From the NCBI GenBank assembly GCA_020848035.1, contig JADLAX010000027.1, positions 1 to 41,527 of the forward strand: 41,527 bases of DNA. Reading direction: 5' to 3'. Source of the stretch: Anaerolineae bacterium (lineage in GTDB: Bacteria; Chloroflexota; Anaerolineae; Promineifilales; Promineifilaceae). Shown here piece after piece: positions 32,885 to 41,527 of this stretch. The notes under the pieces are model-generated. The model searched no databases. It had not been told where the DNA came from and saw only the letters and a program-made list of their open reading frames with translations. Each line of letters begins with the position of its first letter. Within the stretch, counting starts at the first letter, position 1. The position numbers and the translations under genes were made by a program.

Positions 32885-35503
32885 CTACTCATTTTTAATG
32901 GCCGCAATGATGTTCACCTGGCTGGCCCGCACCGCCGGATACCACGCCGCCAGCAGCGCCACCAGGTATGCCAGGAAAAAGCTGTAAATCATCGGCACCA
33001 CCGGCACCTGCGACTCAATCACAAAACCGCCAATCGAGCGTAAGCCGATGATGAACACATCGGACAGCACCGCACCAAAGCCTACGCCAAACACCGCCCC
33101 GATGAAACCCATCGTCGTCGCCTCGGCCAAAATCATGCGGCGCACCTGGCGGCGGCTCATGCCCAGACTGCGCAAGCCACCCAGCTCGCGGGTGCGCTCC
33201 AGCACATTCATCAGCATCGTGTTGATGACCCCCAGCGCCGCCACCACCAGCCCAATCAGCCCCAGCACGTCGAACAGGCTAAACGCTTCGGCGCTGATGG
33301 CCCGAATCTTTTCCTCAAACGCCGCCTTGCCCTCCACCGAAAGATTCTGGCCCCGCCCCAGCTGCGTTTCGATGGTCTCAGCGACGCGGTCCAGGTCAGC
33401 GCCGTCGGCCAGGGTCACGGCAAAGCTGCTCACGTCGTTGACGCCAAAGTAGCGCCGTAAATCTTCCATCGCCCCGGTAACCGACGGCGTCTCCCCCGCG
33501 CCAAAATCCATCACCACGGCAATGATCTCAAACTGACGCTGGCCGCGCCGCGTTTCCATCGTGATGAAGTCACCTACTTCGAGAGCAAACTTATTGGCCA
33601 CATCAGCGCCGACGTAGACCACGCCACCTTGGGCGAGCTGGGCCAACAGCTCATTCATCGGGGGGCCATCCTGCACACGCAGTTCACGCACGGTGGCATA
33701 CGTAGCCGGGTCAATGCCGACAAACAAGGCAAATTCGTCATCACCTGCGGCAGTGAGCAGGCGGGAAGCAACAATGCGGGAGGGGGTTACGGCCGTTACC
33801 TCTGGCAGCGCCAGCAAGCGTGTTTCCAAATCTGGCTGCATTGGCAGGGGCGAGCGCACAAACAGATCGCCGCCCAGGGCGCTGTCTAGCCAGCGCTCAA
33901 TGTCCTGCTCAAAGCTGTTGGTCAGTCCGTTGATGCCCACCACCATGCTGATGCCCACCATCAGCGCCGCCACGGTGAGCGCGGTGCGGCCGCGCGCCCG
34001 GTTGATGTTGCTGCTGCCCAGCCGCCCTTCATTGCCAAAGAGGAGGAGGGTAAACGGCCGTATCACCCACTCCAAAACATTGGCCAGCACCGGAATGCAC
34101 AACGTCGCCCCCAGCAGCAGCACAAAAATCATGCTGCTGCCAATGTAAAAGGCCACCGACTGGCGAAACGGCACGTAATACAGCACCAAAATCGCCGCCG
34201 CCACCGTCAGCGGACCAAACTTGAGGCCCATCGTCAACCAGCGGCGCTCGTCGGCGCTGCCCTGGATACGCAGCGCCTGCAAAGGCGAGATGCGCGCGGC
34301 CTGCAAGGCGGGCACCGTCGCTGCCGCCAGCGTCACCACCACCCCTACCACCACTGAAAGCAGCAAACTTTGTGGCGTGGCGCTCACCTCGCTGATCGTT
34401 TGCCCGGCAAAATTGCCCATGCCAATGACCAGCCCCCGCGCCAGCAGCAGGCCAAAGCCGACGCCCACCACGGAACCAGCCACGCCCAGGATCAGCGCTT
34501 CAGTCAGCACAATTTTGATGACCTGGCGCTGCGTCGTGCCTACGGCACGCAGCATGCCAATCTCGCGGGTCCGCTCCACCACGGTCATGGCAAAAGCGTT
34601 GTAAATCAGAAATGAGCCAACAAACAGGCTGACCACGCTGAAAAAGTTGAGCCCCTGCTGGTAACTGGACAGGCTGTTGGTCACCAGTTCGCCCCGTGAG
34701 GCGGGCCGCTTAACGGCAAACTCATCCCCCAGCCGCGCCGCCAGCTCTGCCCGGAACTGGTCCAAAACAACCGTACTGCTGCTGATTGACTCGTCTACCA
34801 CCAGTTCAATCTGGCCAATCTGCCCCGCAGCGCCAAACAGTTCCTGCACGACGGGTACGGCCGTAATCCCCACCACCCCTTCGTTACTAATGCCAATCTC
34901 TTCCTTGGCAATCAACCCCACCACGCGCAGGGCCACGACGCCGCTCACCGGCGAGAGGATGGCAAAATCTTCGCCCACCTCGATCCCCTTCTCCTCGGCG
35001 TAGGTGTCGACCAACAGCATGTTGTAGGCAGTTTCGTTGGGATTGAGCAAACGGCCGTCCACCAGCTTATAGGTGTGGATCGCCTCATCGGCGGCCAAAT
35101 CACGCCCCATCAACCAGAAGTTGGTGCCCGGCACCACAAACCCGCCCGCGCCGTACTGCTCCTCCCAGCCATCCGCCTCGTCGGCCGGGATGGTGATGCC
35201 TACCAGGCCAGGCGCAGCGGCCACCACGCCGGGAAAGCGGCGCACCGTAGCCAGCACCGATTCGTCAAACAGTTCACCGAGAGCGGCCGTTTCCACCACC
35301 AGGTCACTCTGCCCGGCCGCCTCGTCAAAAAAGCGGTTGATCGAGCTGAGCGTGCTGTTGTTGGTGGCATTAACCGAGACCATCGCCGCCACCCCCACCA
35401 CGATGCCCGCCGCTGTCAGTGCCGTGCGCACCCACCGTGACCGCAAATTACGCAGCACCATCAGCCAGGGCAGGCTAAGTTGAAAACCAAACAGTTGAAA
35501 CAT
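32885..35503 (-). CDS. ABC transporter permease with two FtsX domains (MacB/LolC-like)
   Basis: Large permease of 872 residues. Each half has the FtsX/MacB arrangement: one helix, a large outside domain, then helices. The first helix is TALTAAGIVVGVAAMVSV, and the first FtsX core is GSFLIYNAFAMTVVERTREI with MLRAVGTTQRQV. The second half ends with RTRELGGLRSLGMSRRQVRR and the final helices. Such duplicated permeases move lipids, lipoproteins or peptides out of the membrane, working with the neighbouring ATPase. The start ATG at 35503 is chosen because the domain begins there; the extension to 35566 is translated repeat. It begins 77 bp after the ATPase stop. Confidence 0.9.
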   Translation of the reverse strand: MFQLFGFQLSLPWLMVLRNLRSRWVRTALTAAGIVVGVAAMVSVNATNNSTLSSINRFFDEAAGQSDLVVETAALGELFDESVLATVRRFPGVVAAAPGLVGITIPADEADGWEEQYGAGGFVVPGTNFWLMGRDLAADEAIHTYKLVDGRLLNPNETAYNMLLVDTYAEEKGIEVGEDFAILSPVSGVVALRVVGLIAKEEIGISNEGVVGITAVPVVQELFGAAGQIGQIELVVDESISSSTVVLDQFRAELAARLGDEFAVKRPASRGELVTNSLSSYQQGLNFFSVVSLFVGSFLIYNAFAMTVVERTREIGMLRAVGTTQRQVIKIVLTEALILGVAGSVVGVGFGLLLARGLVIGMGNFAGQTISEVSATPQSLLLSVVVGVVVTLAAATVPALQAARISPLQALRIQGSADERRWLTMGLKFGPLTVAAAILVLYYVPFRQSVAFYIGSSMIFVLLLGATLCIPVLANVLEWVIRPFTLLLFGNEGRLGSSNINRARGRTALTVAALMVGISMVVGINGLTNSFEQDIERWLDSALGGDLFVRSPLPMQPDLETRLLALPEVTAVTPSRIVASRLLTAAGDDEFALFVGIDPATYATVRELRVQDGPPMNELLAQLAQGGVVYVGADVANKFALEVGDFITMETRRGQRQFEIIAVVMDFGAGETPSVTGAMEDLRRYFGVNDVSSFAVTLADGADLDRVAETIETQLGRGQNLSVEGKAAFEEKIRAISAEAFSLFDVLGLIGLVVAALGVINTMLMNVLERTRELGGLRSLGMSRRQVRRMILAEATTMGFIGAVFGVGFGAVLSDVFIIGLRSIGGFVIESQVPVVPMIYSFFLAYLVALLAAWYPAVRASQVNIIAAIKNE

Positions 35504-35526
35504 AATCTTTGGGAAATTGGTAGAGT

Positions 35527-35580
35527 GGAGATTAGAGATTGGCGATTGGTTTGCATAAATCGCCAATCTCCAATTTCCCT
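35527..35580. repeat. Heptamer hairpin (GAGATTA words), copy 4
   Basis: GGAGATTAGAGATTGGCGAT and TGG, a loop TTTGCATAA, then ATCGCCAATCTCCAATTTCC. Same type as at 7203 and 8138, though with GCGATTG as one word. It lies between the ATPase stop (35581) and the permease start (35503), both minus strand, separating partners of one transporter. Confidence 0.8.
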
Positions 35581-36330
35581 TTACAACTCCAACTCGCGCA
35601 TGACGCGCATGATGTTGCGAATATCTTCGCTTTCTCCGGATTTAGCCTGAATTGCCAGGGTTTGCACGATACGGCCGTCTTTCAAAAACACCACCCGGTC
35701 GGCATAGCTGGCCGCCCGCGGATCGTGCGTCACCATCACAATCGTCTGCTGGAGCGCTTCAGCCGATTGGCGCAGCAGCTCCAAAATCGCCGTGCCCGAC
35801 TGAGAATCCAGGTTGCCTGTCGGCTCATCGGCCAGCACAATCTCCGGGTCGTTGACAAAGGCGCGGGCAATGGCTACCCGCTGCTGCTGGCCACCGCTCA
35901 TCTGGTCCGGCTTATGGTCGCGCCGTTCCGCCAACCCCACCATGGCCAACAGCCTGTTGATTTTCTCCTGATGCTGCTCAATGCGCTGCCCATCAATGAG
36001 CAGCGGTAGGGCCACATTTTCAGCGGCCGTCAACGTCGGGACCAGGTTGTAGAACTGGAAAATAAAGCCCACCCGGCGCCGCCGCACTACCGTCACCTCA
36101 TCATCAGACAGGTGGGTGATGGGATGGCCCGCCAGGGTGATCTCGCCCGAACTGGGCTCATCCAGCCCGCCCAGCAGGTGCAGCAGCGTACTTTTGCCCG
36201 ACCCTGATGGTCCCATCACCGCGACAAACTCACCCTTGGCCACGTTAAAAGAGACCTCATGCAGCGCCGTCACAATGACCTCGCCCATGTTGTAACTTTT
36301 ACTCACACCAATTGCTTCTAAAACGGCCAT
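35581..36330 (-). CDS. ABC transporter ATP-binding protein, LolD/MacB-like
   Basis: ATPase of 249 residues with Walker [11 protein letters not shown]-loop [14 protein letters not shown], signature [14 protein letters not shown], Walker [13 protein letters not shown] and the switch His in MVTHDPRAA. The ADEPTGNLD form is typical of the MacB/LolD/FtsE group and fits the FtsX-type permease that follows. It powers the exporter. The ATG at 36330 follows GAGGGTT; the longer frame to 36363 is less likely. The gene pair probably starts from a promoter in the 36331-36440 stretch. Confidence 0.92.
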   Translation of the reverse strand: MAVLEAIGVSKSYNMGEVIVTALHEVSFNVAKGEFVAVMGPSGSGKSTLLHLLGGLDEPSSGEITLAGHPITHLSDDEVTVVRRRRVGFIFQFYNLVPTLTAAENVALPLLIDGQRIEQHQEKINRLLAMVGLAERRDHKPDQMSGGQQQRVAIARAFVNDPEIVLADEPTGNLDSQSGTAILELLRQSAEALQQTIVMVTHDPRAASYADRVVFLKDGRIVQTLAIQAKSGESEDIRNIMRVMRELEL

Positions 36331-36440
36331 ATTAACCCTCGATCCTTTCGTGATATTTCTCACAACTTAATGTTACTCAACAACCACGTGAAAACCAATT
36401 ACAAAGGCCATTTCCCCCCTGTCACCCACTGGTCACCGAA

Positions 36441-36469
36441 TTGACAACCCCAGACTGAGCCGATATAAT
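36441..36469 (+). promoter_or_regulatory. Consensus sigma-70-type promoter
   Basis: TTGACA (36441-36446), a 17-nt spacer, then TATAAT (36464-36469): a perfect match to the housekeeping consensus. Transcription would begin near 36476, about 250 nt before the S1 protein start codon. Confidence 0.75.
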
Positions 36470-36666
36470 CGTGACTCTGGGTATATTGGCTGAGTTTGTT
36501 GAAAAGGTCGCTTTACAATTGCACATTCTGTAGAGTGCGTAGCGAGTCAAAAAAGGGTACAAGATGACTCTCCCGTACGTATTTGTGTGTCAAGTTACGC
36601 CTGAATAACGCGTCGTAAACGACAATTTGATAACGAAGATTTTCTCGGCCTATGCCTTACAAAAAA

Positions 36667-36696
36667 TTGCGCGTAGGTCGATTTTTTGTTTATAAT
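36667..36696 (+). promoter_or_regulatory. Second, gene-proximal promoter for the S1 protein gene
   Basis: TTGCGC (36667-36672), an 18-nt T-rich spacer, then TATAAT (36691-36696). Transcription would start near 36703, giving a leader of about 25 nt with the AGGACC Shine-Dalgarno. Confidence 0.6.
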
Positions 36697-36728
36697 GACT
36701 ACATCCTTTTTGACGAGACAGGACCTGT

Positions 36729-38036
36729 ATGAGCAACGACGATACCAATTTTATGGAAGAGCTTTTAGACCAGCATGATTACGAGGAGCCACAAGTTGGC
36801 GATATTCGTAAAGGCATCATAGTGGCCATAACGCCGCAGGGCGTTATTGTGGACCTGGGCCTGAAGCGTGATGGTCTGGTCCCCTCTTCCGACTTGAGCA
36901 AGCTGGAACCAGAAGAGCGTGAGGCGCTGAAGATTAACGACGAGATTCCGATCTACGTCACCAACACAGACGCGCCCGACAGTTTGTTCGTTTCTATTCA
37001 CCTGGCTCAGCTGAACCAGGATTGGATCGATGCGGAAACGCTCATGGAAAGCGGTGAAATCTTCGAAGGCGAAGTCATCGGTTACAACAAGGGTGGCGCG
37101 ATTATTCCATTCGGCCGTCTGCGCGGTTTTGTCCCGGCTTCACACCTCAGCGAGCTGTCGCGTGGCCTCAATGACCGGCAGCGCCAGCAGAAACTGGCCA
37201 AGCTGCGCAGCCAAAAGGTGCCGGTAAAGATTATCGAAGTGGACCGCCGCCGCCGCCGCCTGGTCTTCTCGCAGCGTGACGCCCAGAAAGAATGGGAAGA
37301 CAAGCGCAAGAAGGAACTGCTCAAGGATCTGAAAGAAGGCGATGTATTGAGCGGCCGTGTTAGCGGCCTGCGTGACTTTGGTATCTTTGTTGACCTGGGC
37401 GGTGCTGACGGTCTGGTGCACATTTCGGAGCTGGCCTGGTATCGCATTGACCATCCACGCGAGGTGGTGAAAGTGGGTGATGAAATTGAGGTGTACGTCC
37501 TCAACATCAACCCAGATTCACAGCGCATCAGCCTGAGCCGCAAGCGCCTGCTGGAAAATCCGTGGTCTACTGTGGAAAAACGATACCAACATAACCAGCT
37601 GGTGGAAGGCAAGATCACACGCATTGTGGATTATGGCGCTTTTGCCGAGATCGAACCCGGTGTTGAAGGTCTGCTTCACCTGTCGCAGCTGTCGCGCAGC
37701 CAGGTTGAAAACGCCCAAGAAGTGGTCAAAGAAGGTGAAACTCACCTGCTGCGTATCGTGAGCATCGATCCTGATCGCCAGCGCATTGGGCTGAGCCTGC
37801 GCGCGGTGAATGCCAATGAGCAAATTGAGTGGATGGCCACGCGTGAAGCGGCCGTTGCTGAAGAAAGTGGTGACGTCGACGAAGAACCGGCTGATGATGA
37901 GGATGCGTTTGAGGATACGGCCGTTGCCGACGAGTTCAGCGATGATGCTGATTATGACTATTTTGATGATGAAGACGAATCAGACGAAGATGCTGATTTC
38001 GACGACGATGATGATGATGACGATGACGATGATTAA
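36729..38036 (+). CDS. rpsA: 30S ribosomal protein S1-like protein, four S1 domains
   Basis: RNA-binding protein of 435 residues with four S1 domains at about 22-93, 110-186, 203-273 and 288-360. Each shows the OB-fold pattern, for example GVIVDLGLKRDGLVPSSDL, GRLRGFVPASHLSEL, DFGIFVDLGGADGLVHISEL and DYGAFAEIEPGVEGLLHLSQL. S1 helps mRNA bind the 30S subunit. The last ~60 residues are extremely acidic, ending in a run of about ten Asp encoded by GAT/GAC repeats. Four domains fit Gram-positive-type S1 rather than the six-domain proteobacterial form. It is followed by infA, so this is a translation operon. Confidence 0.9.
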   Translation: MSNDDTNFMEELLDQHDYEEPQVGDIRKGIIVAITPQGVIVDLGLKRDGLVPSSDLSKLEPEEREALKINDEIPIYVTNTDAPDSLFVSIHLAQLNQDWIDAETLMESGEIFEGEVIGYNKGGAIIPFGRLRGFVPASHLSELSRGLNDRQRQQKLAKLRSQKVPVKIIEVDRRRRRLVFSQRDAQKEWEDKRKKELLKDLKEGDVLSGRVSGLRDFGIFVDLGGADGLVHISELAWYRIDHPREVVKVGDEIEVYVLNINPDSQRISLSRKRLLENPWSTVEKRYQHNQLVEGKITRIVDYGAFAEIEPGVEGLLHLSQLSRSQVENAQEVVKEGETHLLRIVSIDPDRQRIGLSLRAVNANEQIEWMATREAAVAEESGDVDEEPADDEDAFEDTAVADEFSDDADYDYFDDEDESDEDADFDDDDDDDDDDD

Positions 38037-38118
38037 AGCTGACCGGGCTGGCAGCACGGCCGGTTAGCGCCAAAAGTTTCACAGGATCATGTAACGATTT
38101 TGTGTCGAAAGGATATGT

Positions 38119-38352
38119 ATGTCTAAAGACGAAAAGCTGGAAGTTGAAGGGACAGTGACTGAATTACTGCCCAATACGCAGTTCACGGTCGAGCTGGACA
38201 ATGGCCACAAAGTATTGGCCTACCTCTCTGGCAGAATGCGCAAATATTACATTCGCATTTTGCTGGGCGACCGCGTGCGGGTGGAAATGACACCCTACGA
38301 CCTGGAACGAGGCCGGATTACCTACCGGTACCACCGGAACAAGGCCCGTTAG
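38119..38352 (+). CDS. infA: Translation initiation factor IF-1
   Basis: Small OB-fold protein of 77 residues that binds the ribosomal A site during initiation together with IF-2 and IF-3. It matches IF-1 along its length: [60 protein letters not shown] and the final [15 protein letters not shown] lies ahead of the ATG. It is 82 bp after the S1 protein gene and ahead of a terminator, so it ends the operon. Confidence 0.97.
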   Translation: MSKDEKLEVEGTVTELLPNTQFTVELDNGHKVLAYLSGRMRKYYIRILLGDRVRVEMTPYDLERGRITYRYHRNKAR

Positions 38353-38387
38353 TTATACTCTTCCAGCCCTTTTAAGATTTTGTAGGG

Positions 38388-38415
38388 AACGCCTCAGCCA
38401 AGCTGGGGCGTTTTT
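38388..38415. terminator. Intrinsic terminator after infA
   Basis: AACGCCTCAGC (38388-38398), loop CAA, GCTGGGGCGTT (38402-38412) with one T-G wobble, then a T-run. It overlaps the stop of prmA on the other strand, and AAAATCT on its left provides T-residues in the opposite direction, so it could serve both operons. Confidence 0.8.
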
Positions 38416-39346
38416 AATTTTTGGGGGAGACAATCAGGCAAACCCAGTCACGTACCTGGATTTTTTCGGTGATGTGGCCACCAGCGTGGGTAACGGCCGT
38501 TTCTACCATACCCAGCTGCTCTTCAATAATGCCACTCAAAATCAATTTGCCGCCGGGTGCCACATACGCCAGCAAGTGGTCGTTATCAAAAAGCGACACG
38601 ATGACGTGGGCCAAAATGTTCACCACCACGATGTCCCAGGGCGTGACGGGCACATCGGTCAGCACGCCTTCATGCACCTGAATCGAATCGATCTGGTTTT
38701 GGGCGGCGTTGTTTTGGGTGGTCTCCACTGCCAGAAAGTCGGTATCGAAGGCGCGAACGGCCCCTGCCCCCAACTTTACGGCCGCAATAGCCAGAATGCC
38801 CGAACCAGTGCCTACGTCCAGCACCGAATGGCCTGGCTTTACGGTCTGCTCCAGCGCCTGCAAGCACATTTGCGTGGTGGGATGTAAACCGGTGCCAAAC
38901 GCCATACCAGGGTCCAGCACCAACACAACGTCGTCTGGTTGGGCAAAATCACCGGTGTCGGCATTACGGCCGTTTTCCACCCAGCTCGGTTGAATCCATA
39001 CCCTTTTGCCTATACGAAAAGGATGGTAGTGGGCTTTCCAGGCATTGGCCCAATCTTCTTCCTTGAGCTGGCGAAACGTAGGTGGAGGAATGGGATACAT
39101 CCGTCCCATGTGGTAAAGAATTTCCTCCAGCCGCTGGCGCAGCTCAGGGGTATCTTCACCCTCAGGTATGTAAATTTTGACGGTGACGGCCGTTTCCAAA
39201 GCATCAGGCGCCGGGTTTGTTTCGTCGCCCAGCTGCTCTAGCACCACACCATCGTTGTAGGCAAACGGCCGTAGCACTTCCGCCACCGCCTCGGCCCCTT
39301 CCCCATCCGTGATTACACTGACTTCCAACCAGTAAGTGGTCGCCAT
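38414..39346 (-). CDS. prmA: Ribosomal protein L11 methyltransferase
   Basis: SAM-dependent enzyme of 310 residues that methylates ribosomal protein L11. The methyltransferase motif I is VLDVGTGSGILAIAA, the acidic loop AFDTD follows, and DIVVVNILAHVI is the catalytic-loop equivalent. GMAFGTGLHPTTQMCL upstream of motif I is the PrmA family signature. An N-terminal substrate-binding domain of about 125 residues is present. It begins directly after the dnaJ stop with no gap, so it is translated with dnaJ. The dnaK-dnaJ-prmA order is common in bacteria. Confidence 0.93.
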   Translation of the reverse strand: MATTYWLEVSVITDGEGAEAVAEVLRPFAYNDGVVLEQLGDETNPAPDALETAVTVKIYIPEGEDTPELRQRLEEILYHMGRMYPIPPPTFRQLKEEDWANAWKAHYHPFRIGKRVWIQPSWVENGRNADTGDFAQPDDVVLVLDPGMAFGTGLHPTTQMCLQALEQTVKPGHSVLDVGTGSGILAIAAVKLGAGAVRAFDTDFLAVETTQNNAAQNQIDSIQVHEGVLTDVPVTPWDIVVVNILAHVIVSLFDNDHLLAYVAPGGKLILSGIIEEQLGMVETAVTHAGGHITEKIQVRDWVCLIVSPKN

Positions 39347-40498
39347 CTAAAATCCCAATGCGTTGCGCAGTTGGTCCCAAAAACCCCGCTCACCCTGCGG
39401 CACAACTTCTTTGCCCAGGGTACGGGACAATTTTTGGAACAGTTCTTTTTGCTCGTCGGTCAGCTTTTGCGGCACAGCTACCTGGATCAGCACGTGCTGG
39501 TCACCCCGCCCCATCGGCGCGCCGCGCCCCGAGCGGTCTAATCGCGGCACACCCTTGTTGCGCAGCCGAAAAACCTTGCCCGGCTGCGTGCCTGCGGGAA
39601 TATCGAGCGGCTCATCCCCATCGAGCGTGGGCACCATGATGCTGTCGCCCAGCGCCGCCTGCGCCACATTAATGTGCAAATCGAGGTAAATATCCTCACC
39701 ACGCCGCCGGAAAAAGTCGTGCGGCCTCACATCAATCACCACAAACAGGTTTCCCGGCGGTCCCCCATCCTGGCCGGGCCCGCCTTCGCCGGTGAGCCGA
39801 ATTTGCGTGTCGCTGTCCACCCCCGGTGGCACTTTTACCTTCAGCGAGCGCACTTCGTTCACCTGCTTTTGGCCATTGCAAGTCGGGCAAACCTCAGGAA
39901 TCAGTTCGCCCGTGCCGTTGCAAGTGGTGCAGGTGGTAACATTCACAAAAGAGCCAAGGATCGACTGCTGCACGCGGCGCACTTCACCCGAGCCGTTGCA
40001 GGTGGTGCAGGCAATCGGACTGCTGCCCGGCTTGGCGCCGCTGCCATGACAGGTGGCACACGTTTCGGGACGGCGAATTTCTACATCTTTTTCTACGCCA
40101 AACACCGCCTCTTCGAAGGAGATGGTGAGATCGGTGCGCAGGTCCATGCCGCGCCGTGGACCGCGTCGGCGGCGACGATTGCCGCCGAACCCGGCGTTAA
40201 ACAGCTCTTCAAAAATGTCGCTAATGTTGCCAAAGCCACCACCTTCAAAACCACCAAATCCACCGGCCCCGTTTTCTACTCCGGCATGGCCATAGGTGTC
40301 GTACATGTTGCGCTTACGTTCGTCAGAGAGCACTTCATAGGCTTGCTGGATCTCTTTGAACTTATCTTCAGCGCCATGATCTTTGTTGACGTCGGGATGA
40401 TATTGGCGTGCCAGTTTGCGATACGCTTTTTTGATATCTTCTTTGGAAGCGCCGCGGGCGACGCCGAGCACGTCATAAAAGTCTTGTTGTGTGGCCAT
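39347..40498 (-). CDS. dnaJ: Chaperone protein DnaJ
   Basis: Type I Hsp40 of 383 residues. The J domain has HPD at 34-36, followed by a Gly/Phe-rich stretch (about 76-106) and an Arg-rich patch. The zinc-binding region has CATCHGSG (147), CTTCNGSG (164), CTTCNGTG (190) and CPTCNGQK (204). The fourth repeat lacks its last Gly but keeps both Cys, so both zinc centres should form. It stimulates DnaK ATPase and delivers unfolded clients. It is 91 bp downstream of dnaK, with an inverted repeat between. Confidence 0.96.
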   Translation of the reverse strand: MATQQDFYDVLGVARGASKEDIKKAYRKLARQYHPDVNKDHGAEDKFKEIQQAYEVLSDERKRNMYDTYGHAGVENGAGGFGGFEGGGFGNISDIFEELFNAGFGGNRRRRRGPRRGMDLRTDLTISFEEAVFGVEKDVEIRRPETCATCHGSGAKPGSSPIACTTCNGSGEVRRVQQSILGSFVNVTTCTTCNGTGELIPEVCPTCNGQKQVNEVRSLKVKVPPGVDSDTQIRLTGEGGPGQDGGPPGNLFVVIDVRPHDFFRRRGEDIYLDLHINVAQAALGDSIMVPTLDGDEPLDIPAGTQPGKVFRLRNKGVPRLDRSGRGAPMGRGDQHVLIQVAVPQKLTDEQKELFQKLSRTLGKEVVPQGERGFWDQLRNALGF

Positions 40499-40517
40499 AG
40501 CTGTCCTTAAAAATCAA

Positions 40518-40562
40518 AGATTTCGCAGACGGCCACGAAGCTCGTTTTGGTCTGCGAAATCT
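40518..40562. repeat. Inverted repeat AGATTTCGCAGAC between dnaK and dnaJ
   Basis: Perfect 13-bp arms AGATTTCGCAGAC (40518-40530) and GTCTGCGAAATCT (40550-40562), with a 19-nt loop. On the minus strand it lies after the dnaK stop and before the dnaJ start. It may lower dnaJ expression relative to dnaK or protect the dnaK message. It is not a CIRCE element. Confidence 0.75.
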
Positions 40563-40589
40563 ATTTTCTCCTAAACGGTGGCTGAGGAA

Positions 40590-41527
40590 TCAGGCGTCGC
40601 TGAACTCACCTTCAATGAAATCCTCATCCTCGGGGGTACGGCCGTCCGGACCCCCATTGGCGGCTGAACTGGCGGCACCAGGCTGTTGGTACATGGCAGC
40701 GCCCGCTTCATTGAGCACACTTTGCAGCTTGTTAACGGCCGTTTCCATTGCATCCGCATTCCCGCTACCAGACAACACCTCTTTCACGGCATCAATCTGG
40801 CTCTGGATGGCCGCCTTAGTGGGTTCTGGCAGCTGTTGGCCGTTGTCTTGCAGGAACTTCTCGGCGCTGTAAACGGCCGAATCTGCCTTGTTACGCGCCT
40901 CTACCTGCTTGCGCCGCTCTTCGTCCTCGGTGGCATGAGATTCTGCATCCTGCACCATGCGCTCGATTTCCGTATCGGTCAGCCCGCTGGACGGGATGAT
41001 CTGCATAGCCTGCTTTTTGCCAGTGGCTTTGTCTGCGGCCGTCACGTTTAAAATACCGTCGGCGTTGATGTCAAACGTCACCTCAATCTGCGGCACGCCG
41101 CGCGGTGCCGGGGGAATCCCATCCAAAATAAACTTGCCCAGGCTCTTGTTGTCGGCCGCCATCTGGCGCTCGCCCTGCGTCACGTGGATTTCCACCTGCG
41201 TCTGGCTGTCAGAAGCGGTCGAAAAGACCTGGCTTTTCTTGGTGGGGATGGTCGTGTTGCGCTCGATCAGCGGCGTGGAAACACCACCCAGCGTTTCAAT
41301 GCTCAAAGTCAGGGGGGTTACATCTAGCAGCAGGACATCCTTCACGTCACCGCCCAGCACACCTGCCTGAATGGCCGCACCAATACCAACAACTTCATCC
41401 GGATTCACGCCTTTGTGCGGCTCTTTGCCGAAAAATTGACGCACTGCCTCTTGAATAGCAGGCACGCGGGTCATACCACCTACCAAAACCACCTGGGTGA
41501 TGTCGCTCTTGGCAACGCCCGCATCCT
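40590..41527 (-). CDS. dnaK: Chaperone protein DnaK (C-terminal part; runs off the window)
   Basis: The frame remains open to the right edge, and residues there ([20 protein letters not shown]) are mid-protein DnaK sequence, so this is the last ~312 residues of a longer gene. It covers the end of the ATPase domain ([12 protein letters not shown]), the linker and substrate-binding region ([33 protein letters not shown]) and the helical lid. The tail reads [13 protein letters not shown], close to the usual acidic DnaK end. It heads the dnaK-dnaJ-prmA operon. grpE is not between dnaK and dnaJ. Confidence 0.97.
   Translation of the reverse strand, partial: DAGVAKSDITQVVLVGGMTRVPAIQEAVRQFFGKEPHKGVNPDEVVGIGAAIQAGVLGGDVKDVLLLDVTPLTLSIETLGGVSTPLIERNTTIPTKKSQVFSTASDSQTQVEIHVTQGERQMAADNKSLGKFILDGIPPAPRGVPQIEVTFDINADGILNVTAADKATGKKQAMQIIPSSGLTDTEIERMVQDAESHATEDEERRKQVEARNKADSAVYSAEKFLQDNGQQLPEPTKAAIQSQIDAVKEVLSGSGNADAMETAVNKLQSVLNEAGAAMYQQPGAASSAANGGPDGRTPEDEDFIEGEFSDA

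Larger units (their letters stand above)
36331..36728. other. Divergent promoter region with a long leader for the S1 protein gene
   Basis: 398 bp of markedly AT-richer DNA between the LolD-like ATPase (minus) and the S1 protein gene (plus). It has two plus-strand promoters (36441-36469 and 36667-36696). The space between them contains a bulged hairpin GCACATTCT/AGAGTGC (36521-36538) and GACTC/GAGTC pairs but no ORF. It could hold a small RNA or a structured leader. Confidence 0.55.

Noticed and set aside
37876..38035. GAT/GAC runs at the end of the S1 protein gene as a mobile repeat
   Set aside because: They encode the acidic tail in frame with mixed Asp and Glu codons. Simple codon repetition explains them.
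39790..40060. Loss of a zinc site in DnaJ because the fourth motif reads CPTCNGQK
   Set aside because: All eight Cys are present. Only the last Gly of one repeat differs, which should not abolish zinc binding.
40518..40562. CIRCE element (HrcA site) near dnaJ
   Set aside because: The arms AGATTTCGCAGAC do not match the CIRCE consensus TTAGCACTC, and the position between dnaK and dnaJ is wrong for it.
40590..41527. DnaK as a truncated pseudogene
   Set aside because: The frame stays open to the window edge with proper mid-protein sequence, so the truncation is only the window border.

Overview
The window looks like a chromosomal segment of a Chloroflexota bacterium, probably Anaerolineae or a relative (moderate confidence). 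This rests on the gene mix: isopentenyl phosphate kinase, a DUF3352 protein, an M50 protease, an S1 protein followed by IF-1, and a Nuo-like group 4 [NiFe] hydrogenase. It also rests on the many small intergenic hairpin repeats. I see no rRNA, tRNA, CRISPR array, prophage or complete insertion sequence. One MITE-like insertion is visible at 32678-32765.

Layout. 1-2694: the tail of an unrecognised gene, then isopentenyl phosphate kinase, a LOG-family protein and an alpha/beta hydrolase on the minus strand. 2989-11809: a ten-gene plus-strand operon for a membrane-bound, energy-converting [NiFe] hydrogenase. Its order is NuoJ/MbhD-, NuoK/MnhC-, NuoL-, NuoM-, NuoA-, NuoB-, fused NuoCD-, NuoH- and NuoI-like subunits, ending with a HycI-type maturation protease. 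11957-20689: HtpG, an NTF2-like protein, a degenerate metalloprotease-like protein, an AEC transporter, a HEAT-repeat protein, an RseP-like protease and an ABC ATPase. 20788-26154: two small membrane proteins, a GT2 glycosyltransferase, a PfkB-family (probable adenosine) kinase, S-adenosylhomocysteine hydrolase, a PAP2-like membrane protein and OsmC. 26240-30462 (minus): TetR regulator plus haloalkane-dehalogenase-like hydrolase, then a sulfotransferase and two class IV aminotransferases. 30792-36330: a DUF3352 protein and a MacB/LolD-type ABC permease and ATPase. 36729-41527: S1 protein and infA on the plus strand, facing dnaK-dnaJ-prmA on the minus strand.

The strongest signal that is not a gene is the 8-bp palindrome ACGGCCGT. 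I count about 82 copies by eye, one per roughly 500 bp, where about one would be expected by chance. It resembles the cyanobacterial HIP1 repeat in density but differs in sequence. About 75 copies lie inside genes, mostly read as Thr-Ala-Val, less often as x-Gly-Arg or Arg-Pro.

A second layer is a set of short intergenic hairpin families. They include an ~80-bp GC-rich two-hairpin element (four copies, all co-oriented with transcription), heptamer hairpins built on GAGATTA/GAGATTG, 'genomic word' hairpins, and two cloverleaf-like elements. Several supply stop codons or gene ends, and one is translated in frame inside the ABC ATPase at 19589-20689.
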